Positions 53,476 to 64,000 of a stretch of 64,000 nucleotides of DNA are shown here, piece by piece. Within the stretch, counting starts at the first letter, position 1. Every line of letters begins with the position of its first letter. The stretch lies in assembly GCA_018296165.2 (NCBI GenBank), contig JACKQL020000003.1:1116001-1180000 (forward strand), written 5' to 3'. The translations under genes were made by a program, and so were the position numbers. Under the pieces are notes generated by a model, which worked only from the letters and a program-made list of their open reading frames with translations, did no database searches and was not told the origin of the DNA. This stretch comes from Termitomyces sp. T153. Lineage: Eukaryota > Basidiomycota > Agaricomycetes > Agaricales > Lyophyllaceae.

Positions 53476-54130
53476 CAAAACGTCGCACCACTAGAGGAAT
53501 ATGTATACAGTAGATGCAAGTATATCGAATTCATTGCGAAGATTCTTACTGCGTTGATCCCAGCTTAGAACGAACCGTGTTACAATGTTACAATTTTCGG
53601 TAATTACCTCCGTCACGTAATAGAGCTAAGGACAAATCAGTGAAATGTTTGTGAGTTCCTCACCTATGGAGTGGGGAGCTTGCTGTCTCCAAGTAGCCAT
53701 ACAATGTTGAGTCCAGTCAAAAGTGGCTCATTATAAAAGTGGCTCATTATTGAAGACGTATTCACCAAGATCCATGCCATAAATATTTAATGTAAATCTA
53801 AAAATTGCACATCTGATGTTATTCTCTTTTGATATTTTCACTGATTCTGCCTTCTCTGCCTGCTGAAGTCAACCAATTCCAAGTGGAGTTTGAAAAAGCA
53901 AACCTACAACTTTCCTAACATTCACATGAGAAATAGCAACAATGTTAAATGTAGGGACGGCGAAGGAGCAAGAGAACACGAGAAAACATGCGAGAGGGGC
54001 ACAGAAACCTTTTCAGGTCCACAGAGATGCACACAATGCACCGAACACGAGATGACACGGTAGTGTTGCGATGGTTAGTGAAAGATCTACGGAATGTCGT
54101 GGAACCCAAACTATGATGTATGTACGTATA
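53476..54130. other. Spacer between the DUF6534 gene and the MITE
   Basis: No coding feature; contains a short doublet AAAGTGGCTCATTAT repeated around 53725-53755. Confidence 0.4.
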
Positions 54131-54335
54131 CCATTGCTGGCAGCCAACAATTTTTCCCAAGGAAAAACTGAGAAGGAAACCTGTTATACCATTTCTGGAC
54201 AGTGTATTTCCAATGGAAAAAGGCTTTAAACAATGGAAGAAGCCTTTTTCCAAAGGAAAATCCTGTCAAAGAAATGGTATGACAGGTTTTTTTTTCCATT
54301 TTCCTACTGGAAACAGGTTCCAGTGCCAGCAGTGG
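54131..54335. mobile_element. Foldback MITE, 205 bp, TA target duplication
   Basis: The ends CCATTGCTGGCA and TGCCAGCAGTGG are inverted repeats with one mismatch. Inside, a longer imperfect hairpin continues (AAAAAGGCTTT...AAGCCTTTTT near the centre). TA flanks both ends (54129-54130 and 54336-54337). Length, foldback shape and TA duplication fit a Tc1/mariner-type MITE. No coding sequence. Confidence 0.75.
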
Positions 54336-54387
54336 TATTAGAATCCAAAGGGGGGTGTCACGTGCAGACACTATGACCACTTCAACA

Positions 54388-54431
54388 AACAAATGTGATT
54401 GATGATTGATTGATTGATTGATTGATTGATT
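54388..54431. repeat. TGAT microsatellite
   Basis: About nine near-perfect TGAT units mark the left edge of the right-hand transposon island. Confidence 0.9.
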
Positions 54432-54475
54432 ATCCATTCTATTCTTTCAATGCTATTTTCATGTGAAATACATCA

Positions 54476-54807
54476 TGTTAGAGGTTGAACCTAGAACACG
54501 AGTAAGTACTCAATGTACCTCAGTTGTTGTGTACTTGACTCTATCAAGCTTACCTAGAATATGAGTAAGTACTCAATATACTAGGTAATACTAGTAAGTA
54601 TAATATCCGTTACATGTATGTATGGTCACTTACCCTCAGTTGTCATGTACTTGACTGAGGGAAGTGTCCATTGATGATGTGTATATATATCTATGTGAGT
54701 TGTATTAAGGGTGAGGTTGAGCAGAAATGACAATATATCAACCCTTTGTTGGTCATCAAAGTCTAGGACACTTACAGTGTTTACTGGTGCAATGCTAGCA
54801 TCTAACA
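54476..54807 (-). repeat. Copia 3' LTR
   Basis: The 332-bp segment has terminal TGTTAGAGG and CATCTAACA, an imperfect inverted pair with TG...CA ends. On the minus strand a purine tract (GGTGAGGAGGAG) lies immediately before the LTR start, and the Copia RNase H end precedes that. Internal short direct repeats (GAGTAAGTACTCAAT twice; CCTCAGTTGT...GTACTTGACT twice) are present. Confidence 0.75.
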
Positions 54808-54879
54808 CTCCTCCTCACCATAAGTGGTGAAAAAGTGGGGCAGAGAAAGCTCCTCGCATGGAATCATGGTTAGGACAAC

Positions 54880-55109
54880 CCAAGTATGTGCTGTAAACAT
54901 GAGAATCGAGGTAGGGGAAGGGGTTTAGTAAACAAGTCAGCAATATTGTCCTTCATATTGATATACCATATGGTGAGCTCATTTGGCACAACACATTCTT
55001 GTAAGAAATGGTACTTGATATCCATGTGTTTGACTCATGAGTGCAGTAATGGGTCTTCTGAGAGATTAATTGCAGTGTTGTTATTGCACACAATTGTCAC
55101 CTTGCTAAG
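54880..55109 (-). mobile_element. Copia RNase H C-terminus (downstream half of a split Copia)
   Basis: The minus strand reads SKVTIVCNNNTAINLSEDPL, then KHMDIKYHFLQECVV and the terminal NMKDNIAD motif of Ty1/Copia. It starts exactly at the end of the Gypsy LTR (55110). Its missing upstream half is the plus-strand Copia piece ending at 57704, now in the opposite orientation. Confidence 0.85.
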
Positions 55110-55660
55110 TGTAAGGGTGACCTCAGGAGGCTGTGGCTCAATCACACAACTGGCAGAGGGAGATCTAAAGTCTATCCAGTATCTACAAGGAGTTCTAGAG
55201 TTCTAGCTACTCACCTGGCAGAGGGAGATCCAAAGAGAACAAGTCTAAGGATCCTCAATGCCAGTGTTTGGAAAATTTACTCTAGAGCTTCTGGAAAAAA
55301 CACCCAACACCAACCAAATCCAGAGTCCAATCAAAAAGTGGAAATCCATTGTAAATGGCCTTGATCTCCAGACTCCCAGCACATGACCTCCTACTGATAA
55401 GTCCAAAAGATAGCCCTTTGTTGAAAGTACTTGTGGTCCAAAGATGGGAGGCCTAGGATGACTGGTAGGCCTGGAATATAGAAAACAATTCAGGGGTCTG
55501 GTAAGAGGCCATGTGGAAAGGGCAACACTTGTCATAATTATGGACAGAGAACTGCCTGAGGGCTAGACCTGGGATCAGCAGATAGGGAAAGCAAAGGAGA
55601 ATAAAGGAAAAACATAAGGAGGGAGAACAGGACAAAGGGGGAATGGGACATCCCCTGACA
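55110..55660 (-). repeat. Gypsy A 3' LTR, 551 bp
   Basis: Plus-strand ends are TGTAAGGGTGACC and TCCCCTGACA. The five bases before it, CTAAG (55105-55109), correspond as CTTAG on the minus strand to TTTAG beside the other LTR of the same insertion at 57700-57704. Confidence 0.88.
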
Positions 55661-57115
55661 TCACCCCCCTAGCATGCAGCATCTCAATGTACTGGGTAGA
55701 AGAAGTCACAAATTGCTTGGTCAGCTGTTGAAATGGGATAGATGCCTCAAATGGCTTTTGGGGCATTGGGATGCCTATGGTAGAGGTCCTGGACCAGGGT
55801 TGATGCATGTACATTAGCCTGCAGCTCCCAAGAGATGTTCTCAATGCCATATCCCTTCCATTTCACCTTGAACTGCAACTTCCCTTGGAATAATCTGCTA
55901 TCCAAGATTTCCTCCACTTCATACTCCTTCTCATCATCAACCAGAACTGGTGGTGGGGGTGGCTTAGGGTGGTGGCCTGGGATTGGATTCTCCAGGGCTG
56001 GAAATAGCTTGACAACATTGAAGACTGGGTGCAATTAGCATAGGCATGCTGGCAGTTTAAGTCAGTATGCCAAAGGCCCTACCTTCTTCTCCACCATGAA
56101 AGGGCTAAGATGATAAGGTGATAGCTTCTAGGATGGTCTTGTTGTCTTGATGTCTGAGCTATCCAAGTACACATGGTATCCAGGCTTGTAAACTGGGGCT
56201 GGTGTCTGTTAGTGATTGTAGTACTATGCCATGTCCTCTTTGGCCTTCACCAATGCAGCTTTTGCCTCCTCCTGTGCCCTCTTCATCCAGTCCACAAACT
56301 CATTGACAGAGTCATTCTCAGAGGGGCATGCCTGAGGTTCAAATCCCATGTGAGGGTGCCTGCCAGTGTCCAGGAAAAATGGAGTCATCTGCATGGAAGA
56401 GTGAACATGGTTGTTGCATTGGAATTCAGCATCTGGAAGCAGCTCATCCCAGTCATCCTGTCTCTCATTACAAAACAGGCAGAGATACTGTTCCAGTTCC
56501 TAGTTAACACATTCTGTCTGCTCATTGGACTGAGGGTGATAGGCTGTGGTGGTATGGAGCTTCACTCCTAGCAGGTGATACAGTTCCTGAGTAAACTCTG
56601 CTACAAACTGGGGCCCTAGTCAGAGACATACTCATCTTACAGACCATGGAGCTTCCAGATATTCTTCCAATACAGGCTGGCCACTCTCAAGGCAAAGTAT
56701 TTGGTGTGGGTAGGGATGAAGTGGGCCTGTTTGCCATAGAGGTCCACCACTACCATCACAGAATCATATCCATGAGCATTGAGGAGTTCCATCATGAAAT
56801 CTACTAATGAAACACTCTAGCAAGCAGTTGGAATAGGGAGAGGGTGGAGCTGCCCTATGGGTGCCTGGTGGCAAGGAACATCTTCCACCTTCCAGAATGC
56901 CTGGCTACTTGAGAGTCATGATGTTGCTCCACAATGCATCAGCAAAGTTCTACAATGTTAGACACATAGATGTGTCCTTAGAAGGTCAGAAGTCCATCCT
57001 GAAGGCCCCACTCATCTGCATGCACAGACTTAACTCTGCTTGCTTGTCAAGCTCATAGGGCCTGTGCAGCCTAGGCAATAGCATCCTCTGCACACCCTCC
57101 CAGTTGAACAGGCCT
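55661..57115 (-). mobile_element. Gypsy A internal 3' half: chromodomain and integrase
   Basis: The minus strand has a well-kept chromodomain (EYEVEEILDSRLF, LQFKVKWKGYGIENISWEL; open frame 55747-56034). Then, in broken frames, it carries the integrase of the same family as the left-island elements (ELEQYLCLFCNERQDDWDEL-like on the reverse of 56400-56510). Homology to the element stops near 57115, where plus-strand Copia sequence begins. Confidence 0.85.
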
Positions 57116-57116
57116 A

Positions 57117-57704
57117 ATTGAGCAGTATACCTTTTACAAGCACCAATAATTGACAGACTAATATTACAATTTTGCAGAAGGACACAAACCCATTTTCTTT
57201 GCTAATGGAACCAGGTCTAAAACTCAGACAGACCAATCACTACAAGCTCATGCAGAGAGAACATGATGACATTGTGAAAATGCCATACCAGAGGCTAGTA
57301 TGGGGACCAATCTGGTTGGCCATATCCTCATGCCCTGACATACAGTATGCTGTTCAACAACTGAGTTAATACTTCAATTCATATTCAAGTGACCCATTGG
57401 AATGCCACAATTTGTGTGGTTCAATACTTGAAGGGAATGAAAAACCTTTGACTTCATCTGGGTGGAACATCTCTGGTCTCACTCACCAGCTTTACTGACT
57501 CAGACTGGGCTAATTGTCTTGATACAAGGCAAAGTGTGGGCAGATATGCATGGTCTCTGGGGTCAGGTGTTACTTCTTGGGCTTCACAGAAGCAGAAAAC
57601 AGTTGCTGCTTCCTCCTGTGAGGCCAAGTATATGGCCCTTTCAAAGCTGCACAAGAGTGCATATGGCTGAGGGCCCTTCTTTGGGCAATTGGTGATGACT
57701 TTAG
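57117..57704 (+). mobile_element. Copia reverse transcriptase/RNase H piece
   Basis: The plus strand reads MPYQRLV, PDIQYAVQQLS, then in shifted frames FTDSDWANCLDTRQSVGRYA, SWASQKQKTVAASSCEAKYM and AAQECIWLRALLWAIGDDFS. These are consecutive Ty1/Copia landmarks. The sequence ends at GACTTTAG, the Gypsy A insertion point. Confidence 0.88.
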
Positions 57705-58236
57705 TATCAGAGGATGTTCCATTCCCCCTTTGTCCTGTTCTCCCTCCTTATGTTTTTCCTTTATTCTCCTTTGCTTTCCCTATTTGCTGGTCCCAGTTCT
57801 AGCCCTCAGGCTGCACTGGTTCTCTGTCCATAATTATGACAAGTGTTGCCCCTTCCACATGGCCTCTTACAAGACCCCTGGATTGTTTCCTGTATTCCAG
57901 GCCTACTACTCATTCTAGGCCTCCCATCTTTAAACCACAAGCACTTTCAATTAAGGGCTATCTTTTATGCTGGGAGTCTGGAGATCAAGGCCATTTACAA
58001 TGGATTTCCACTTTTTGATTAGACTCTGGATTTGGTTGGTGTTGGGTGTTTATCCAGAAGCTCTAGAGTAAATTTTCCAAACACTGGCATTGGGGATCTT
58101 TAGACTTGTTCTCTTTGGATCTCCCTCTGCCAGGTGAGTAGCTAGAACTCTGGAACTTCTTGTAGATACTGAATAGACTTTGGATCTCCCTCTGCCAGTT
58201 GTGATTGAGTCACAGCCTCCTGAGGTTGCCCTTATA
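57705..58236 (+). repeat. Gypsy A 5' LTR, 532 bp
   Basis: It starts TATCAGAGGATG (decayed TGTCAGGGGATG) and ends GCCCTTATA (decayed GCCCTTACA), in plus orientation. It is homologous over its whole length to 55110-55660. Confidence 0.85.
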
Positions 58237-59920
58237 GCAGAATAAGTCCCTAGATTTGGTCTGGAAGCCCTTTTCTTGATTGCCTGAGTTTCTACTTGGT
58301 TCCTCAAAAGATCTCTCCTCCACCAGTGTTTTAGTGTCTCCTGTGTTCCTTCCATGACCTAACCAACCCCTCCAGCACCTCCTCCTGATGCTTTAAGCCC
58401 CCAGGATGATGCCTGGAGTCATTTGTTGTCCCTGGAGACATAGGTTCAATTTACTCAAGCCTCCCTTACCTCCCACACTGCTAGACTCTCTAGGCTCCAT
58501 CAAACCACTAAAGCAGTGTTCCTCTCCTTCCAGGCCCTCCTGAAATGTCTCCCCCTCACTCCTACTCCTCCATCTGGACCCCCAGCAGCTGCAGCAAGGT
58601 TTTTCTCTGCACCTAGCCTGGAGGTTTCAGCACCTTGCTCCAAACTTCCTTGCCCTATGCTTCCTGACATCTTTGATGGGGACTGTAGAGTTGGGGAATG
58701 TTTCCTCTAGTTTTGCATCACCTATATCTAGTTGAGTGGTGAAGCCTTACCTTTGATGCCTTGAAAATTGCCTGGGTTCTCTCCTAGATGAAGGCAAGCA
58801 GAGCCTTGACCTACACACTGCCCATTTTTGATGCCCAGGAGGAGTTGACAGTTTTTCTAGCTGGATGGAGTTTGAGAAGGAGTTCTACGCTAAGTTCCCT
58901 TGACCCCACCAAGACTGCAGCTCTTTCCCTTCAAAACAAAACTCAGTACAGTCAAGGGAAGTGATCACTTGACAAGTACATTGACTTTTTTTGTGCTCTA
59001 GATGAACAGGCTGGCTATCCAGATGGTCTGCAACTCTGCTTTACCTTCTGTAATGGACTCTATCCCTCTCTCATAGATCATATTGATAGTATGGCTGAGG
59101 GGCACCCAGATGATGAGCATATCAATACCTGGTACAAGGTGGCACATGAGCAGTGGCAGTTGATGGAACTGCAATATGAGCTGTGGCAGATGCAACCCTC
59201 AATGTTTCCTTTCTTTCATAGTGTGTTCACCCCTCAAGCTTCACCTTCCATGCCTGCTTTAGCAGCTCTACAAGCAGGCACAACTTTTCCTCTTCCATCC
59301 CATGTTGGTTCCTTGCACTCCCTACCCTAAGAAGTCCCAATGGACATTGATGCCTCTTGACAGCAATTCTTTACCCCCCTGTAGTGACAATGCTACAAAA
59401 AGGCAGGTCACTTTGCCTGCTACTGTCCTCAAGGACTAAAGGTCCACTACCTATCTGCATTAGAGCAGGAGTAGCTGCTTCTCCAACTCCTAGCAGCAAA
59501 GGATGCAATAGCAACCCCCTCTCCCAATGCACCTATAGCTGTCCACTCTAATGAGGTGGCCAATGTACTGGAGGAGTTTCCTGCAGAGTTGGAAGAGGAT
59601 TTTTAAAAGGGCAATGGATAAACAGTACACTACTGTTGCCTAATGCTAATCTGTTCACTCCTCTGTCCATAGAATCAAATATATCTGTTGCCATTCTTGA
59701 TACTACATCCAAAATGATAAGCTCCTTCTCAGACATACAAACCTCCTCCCCAGCTAAAGTCTCTGCAAAAGACATGCCTCCTAACCCACACCTCCAGATT
59801 CTTGCATGGGAATGCTGTGTCCCCTATTGTTACATTGTGGTTTCCACCTTCCACCAACTCTCTGAAGTTCCAGGTAGAAATTAAGATGATGGATACCTAG
59901 CAGACCCAAAGTGTAGTTGC
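58237..59920 (+). mobile_element. Gypsy A gag and start of protease, decayed
   Basis: Immediately after the LTR comes AGCAGAATAAGTCCC, the decayed primer site. Gag-like blocks follow in broken frames: a Pro/Ser-rich N-terminus, then LPFVMDSIPLS-region capsid text matching 60478-61400. The last part reads FQVEIKMMDTQQTQSVV, the lead-in to the protease (compare EIEIMDTQQAYRVMALLDS in the left element). The coding is cut at 59920 by another LTR. Confidence 0.75.
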
Positions 59921-60361
59921 TATCAGGGGACATTCCACTTGTTTCCCCTTCTCCTTCACCAGTTCTTGTCAGATTTGCTCTGCTGTAGTTTTCCTTTATT
60001 CTCCTTCCTTTTCCCTATCTATTGATTCTAGTTTCAGCCCTCAGGCTGTACCAGTTCTCTGTCAATAATTCAGACAAGTGTGGCCCCTTTGACACTGCCA
60101 CTAGCTTATGTAACTGCTGACCAATTGCTAACACATCACTTTTGTCTTTTTTCTCTGTCATACTGTACAGTTGTTTCTCACACTTCTGAAGCCTCTGAAG
60201 TGTCACACCTGGCCTAGGGAATCCCCAGACTTGTTCTCTTTGGATTTCTCTTTGCCAGGTGAGTAGTTATCTCAGTAGACACTATACAGTACTGAATAGA
60301 CTTTGGATTTCCCTTTGCCAGCTGTGTGATTGAGCCACAGCCTCCAGAGGTTGCCCTTACA
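59921..60361 (+). repeat. Gypsy B 5' LTR, 441 bp
   Basis: It starts TATCAGGGGACATTCC and ends TTGCCCTTACA. It interrupts the Gypsy A protease. The primer site AGAACAAGTCT follows (after GC), and its complement AGACTTGTTCT lies inside the LTR near 60227. Confidence 0.85.
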
Positions 60362-61640
60362 GCAGAACAAGTCTCTAGATTTGGTCTGGGAGCCCCCTTT
60401 TCAGTTACTTGAGCTTTTACTTGGTTCCTCAAAAGGTCTCTCCCCCACTAGTGTCTTAGTGCCCCTGTGCCCTTCCTATGACCCAGCCAACCTCTCTAGC
60501 ACCTCCCCCTAATGCTTCAAGCCCCCAGGACAATGCCTGGAGTCATTTTCTATCTCTGGAGGCACAGGTTCAACTTACCCAAGCTACCCTTACTTCCCAC
60601 ACAGCTGAACTCACTGGACTTCATCAAACTACTGAAGCAGTGTCCCTTTCTCTCCAAGCCCTTCTAGAACATCTCCCTCTTGCTCCTACCACACCTTCAA
60701 TGCCCCCAGCAGATGCAGAACAGTTTGTGTCTGCACTTAGCTCAGGCATTTTGGCTCCAGCTGCTGCAGAACAGTCTGTGTCTGCATCTGGCTTAGGCCT
60801 TTCATCTCCTCATTCCAAACTCCTTTGTCCTGCACTCCCTGATGTATATGATGGAGATTGTGAGGCTTGAGAACATTTCCTTCAGTCCTGCATCATCTAT
60901 ATGCAGCTGAGCAGTGAAGTCTTTACCTCAGATGCCTTGAAAATTGCCTGGATCCTCTCCTACATGAAGGCTGGTAGAGCCTCAACCTATGCATTGTGTA
61001 TCTTCCAACACCCAGGAGGAGTGGAGAGTTTCTCTGGCTGGACAGAGTTTGAGAAGGAGTTCTGAGCAGAGTTTTTCCCCCTTGACCCTGCCAAAACTGC
61101 AGCTCTTTCTCTTTGAGACCAAACTCAGTATGGTTAAGGAAAGAGGTCACTTGATGAGTACATTGACTCCTTTCATGCCTTAGTTGAACAGGCTGGATAT
61201 CTGGATGGTCTACAACTCTGCCTAACCTTCTGTAATGGACTCCACCCCTCTTTCAGTGATCATATTGACAGCATGGCAGAGGGGTGCCTAGATGATGAGC
61301 ATGTCAATACTTGGTACAAGGTGGCATGTGAAAAGTGGCAGCTCATAGAACTGTAATGTGAGTTGTGGCAGACACAACCCTTAACCTTCCCTTTCTCTTG
61401 TGGAGGATTCACCCCCTGAGCTCTCTCTTCTGCACCTGCATTAGCATCTCCACAACCAGGTGCAGCTTCTTTCTTCATGCCTCATGCTGCTCCTCTGCGC
61501 TTCCTACTCCAAGAAGTCCCAATGGATGTTGATGCTTTCCAACAGCAGTTCTCTACCCCTTTGCTATGTTGACACTGTGGGAAGGCAGGTAATTTTGCCC
61601 ATTACTGTCCTCAAGGGCGAGAGCACTTTAGGATTTCAAT
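60362..61640 (+). pseudogene. Gypsy B gag
   Basis: The open part at 60478-60870 encodes MTQPTSLAPPPNASSPQDNA and a Ser/Pro/Ala-rich N-terminus. After a stop at 60868 the capsid continues in frame-shifted blocks (LKIAWILSYMKAGRASTYAL, LTFCNGLHPSFSDHIDSMAE). A zinc knuckle reading CRHCGKAGNFAHYC-like ends it near 61610 (first residue TGA/TGT context decayed). No downstream protease follows, so the element is truncated here. Confidence 0.75.
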
Positions 61641-64000
61641 GAGGCTAGCAACATTGCTAAGAGTCCAGCAGCATCACTAAAGAGACTTAAAAACTCTCTG
61701 AAAAGTAAGGGGAAGGCCAAGGCAGTGAAGGCACTAACAGTAAGCACTTTCTTCTTGTTGCAGTGGGCTAGCACTAATGTTATCCATCAGCTACTGACAC
61801 AAATGACCTTCTCTGAGTGGGAGCTGGTCAGCCTATTGAAATGGAGAGAGAGGACAATGGTTCTGGACAAGGGCAGAAGTATGGATACAATGGAGATTGG
61901 TTGCAAGTGCAAAGTGGCAGTGTTAGCAGCAAAGTGACAGGCATTCTGTAACAAGCAAGGGGCAGTAAGCTTGCTAATGCTTATACAATGCAACAAATGC
62001 TGGGTAATCAACAACTCCAAGTTGTGCTAATATCCAGCAGGTACCTAGCCCTGTTATGCCTGCAACTTTGCTAGGAAGAAGCGTTCCTACACTGGTGAGA
62101 CACTGTATGGTCAAGGGAGTCTTAGTGTTGTTAGGAATACAGAAAAAGCAGTAAGGGTCAAGCAGGCAAAAAAGTACATGATAGTGCAGAGGGCATTAGT
62201 AGAGGCAAATCTGCCAATCACAATCAAGCAGTTAAGTTTGGACTTGCTTATATTCTAGGAGAATTTAATGATTGGCAGGCCCATGGAGGAGAAAGGAAAG
62301 AAGAAGAGCAAGGCAGTGGCAAAAGATAGCAATGAGGAGGAGGAGGAGGTGCTAGCAATAGAGAGTAGCAAGTGATGCTACTAGCAGAGCAGTGGGACTT
62401 GGAGATAGCAGTTGCCAGAAGTCTAAGCAACAAGATAGAGGTAGAGGAAGGGCCTGTTGCTGATCCTAGCAACACCTAGCAAGTTGTTGCTTTTGGCCTG
62501 TAGATTCCTAGACCTAACAAACTCCTCTAATGCTAGTAAAACTCCAGTGCCATAGCAAGCAGTTCTGGTATGCAACCATCTATTTTCCACTGACTTTAGC
62601 TAATATTTTTCTTAGCAACTTGGGGAGTGGACATATACCTCTCATTTCCTGGTGACTCTGATTTTAACTGGTTGAGTACTGACTTTGTGGTGCCTGTGTT
62701 GGCTCTAGACTTGTGAGCTCATTTAGAGAGCAACAGGAAGTGGGCTGCAGTAGTAAAGAGGATGTTTGAGAGGGAGTTTGTAGCAGTGGAGCAGGATTTG
62801 GTTGTTGCTCATACTCAATACCAGGTCCTGGAATGCACAGTGGAAGTCCTTCAGTATCTTTAAGACAAGTGTAACACCACTATTGCTTGGCAAGTAGAAA
62901 ATGGGCTAACTAATAAGAACCTAGCACCCATTAGCCCTCCACCATTGCCTCCTAGCAACTTTGAGGCAGCTGATGATCTCATGGACTTTGGAGCCTAACC
63001 CACCTAAGGGGTCTTATACCTTGTAGTGTTGTGAATGGACTAGCCCCTCTAAGGGGCCTTAGCATAGAGACTGACTCTTTTAAGGGGTCTTGTAGCATAT
63101 TCATAGTAGTGCCCACTTCAGGGGAAAATATAATGTTTTGTAATGTCAACTGAGTGAGAAATAAGAAGTGTGAAAGGTTTGCTAGTGCTTAACACATTAG
63201 TGCTAGCAACTGAGAGTGAACACTAGAAAGACAGAAAAACACATAGCAAAAAACAAAAATTGGAGGGGAAATGCTCAATAGGTTATCATAGCAAGAAGGC
63301 TCCTGGAGGTTTGCACAAGGTGGCTTGGTAGAAGGTGTAGTGCTGCATTTTGATGATAGAAACTAGTAGCTAAAGAAACAAACATAGGGGTGTAAATTGA
63401 GAATACAAGAGAAGAAGGGACATAAGGACTTAACAAAAGACTTGGAAACAGTAGTCTCCATTGTTGCTAGCATTATCTAGAAGGTTGTTTTCCACAGTGG
63501 AAGGGAAATATTGAAGTGATGAGGGATAAATGCTAGGCCAGTCAATATGCTGCTTTAGCAACACCAGATCATAGGTAAAAGACATCCACTTGTCTTCACA
63601 ACTGAAATTGGAAACTATTGCTAGTCAAAGCAAACAACAGTAACTAAGAAGGAAGAAAGCAAAATATACTACAAAAATGACAATTCTTGAGATAATGACT
63701 TGTATTGTACTTGAAAACCCAGAGGGCATAGGATTGCCAGTACTGGTGGAGGGAGTGCTTATCAAAGTGCTAGTGCTAATGGTTCCATTTCACAGTTGTC
63801 TAGAATCAGAGATGTAAAAAGTATTGCCTAGCAAGATACTGATAATGGATGGAGTACAACTGGTAAAAATGGGAGGTTATATGTTTGTGGGTTGAGCAAA
63901 AGCTTTGAGAGCTGTAGCAACATTAGATCTCAAATGGAGAGTGATAAACATTGTAATAGTTGGTATGAACAGTGACCATTTAGAGGTCTATAAAAATGCA
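61641..64000 (+). mobile_element. Unassigned decayed repeat-like sequence
   Basis: CpG-poor sequence with several plus-strand coding relics. One near 61975-62095 has spaced cysteines (QCNKCWVINNSKLC then PCYACNFARKKRSY). A Lys/Glu-rich run follows at 62280-62375. A helical relic at 62720-62990 reads KWAAVVKRMFEREFVAVEQD and ends PPSNFEAADDLMDFGA. The motif TAGCAA is conspicuously frequent. The style (Cys cluster, acidic linker, charged helix) resembles multicopy agaricomycete proteins of unknown function found with transposons. No terminal repeats were found, and I see nothing else between 63000 and 64000. Confidence 0.4.

Overview
The window looks like a piece of an agaricomycete (mushroom-forming basidiomycete) nuclear genome. 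The evidence is the gene content (SET1, IRE1, JIP5/WDR55, an antiquitin-type aldehyde dehydrogenase, an agaricomycete F-box protein, a DUF6534 membrane protein), very short introns of about 38-60 nt, and chromodomain Gypsy and Copia retrotransposons. I cannot name the species from sequence alone.

Layout. (1) 1-13.7 kb is a transposon island: a Tc1/mariner relic, a decayed Zn2Cys6 transcription-factor pseudogene, a Copia element on the minus strand split by a complete 5.6-kb Gypsy chromovirus with a CTTGT target duplication, and a second Gypsy 3' fragment on the plus strand. The island is almost free of CpG. (2) 13.7-21.0 kb is a local duplication zone. A roughly 4.3-kb unit of a coiled-coil gene followed by tRNA genes on the opposite strand occurs twice. 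Two intron-containing initiator tRNA-Met genes have identical mature sequences, and about ten other tRNA or tRNA-relic units surround them. One longer coiled-coil gene lies between the blocks. (3) 21.0-53.5 kb is the gene-rich core: SET1 (+), a 558-bp tandem repeat, a coiled-coil gene (-), ALDH7 (-), JIP5 (-), an F-box gene (-), IRE1 (-), a cupin (-), a small unknown gene (-), a molybdopterin-binding-domain protein (-) and a DUF6534 membrane protein (+). (4) 54.1-64 kb is a second CpG-poor island. It starts after a MITE and a TGAT microsatellite and holds a Copia element split by Gypsy A, which is split by Gypsy B. The Copia/Gypsy A composite is also broken by an inversion, so its two halves now lie on opposite strands.

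The core genes are housekeeping or regulatory genes with no evident joint pathway: chromatin (SET1), unfolded-protein response (IRE1), ribosome biogenesis (JIP5) and lysine/aldehyde metabolism (ALDH7). The least ordinary parts are the initiator-tRNA array with its duplicated coiled-coil genes, the sharp CpG loss that has made visible nonsense codons, and an 11-nt self-priming signature in the Gypsy family. All gene structures were worked out by eye; exon joins given with coordinates were checked for GT-AG ends and reading frame.
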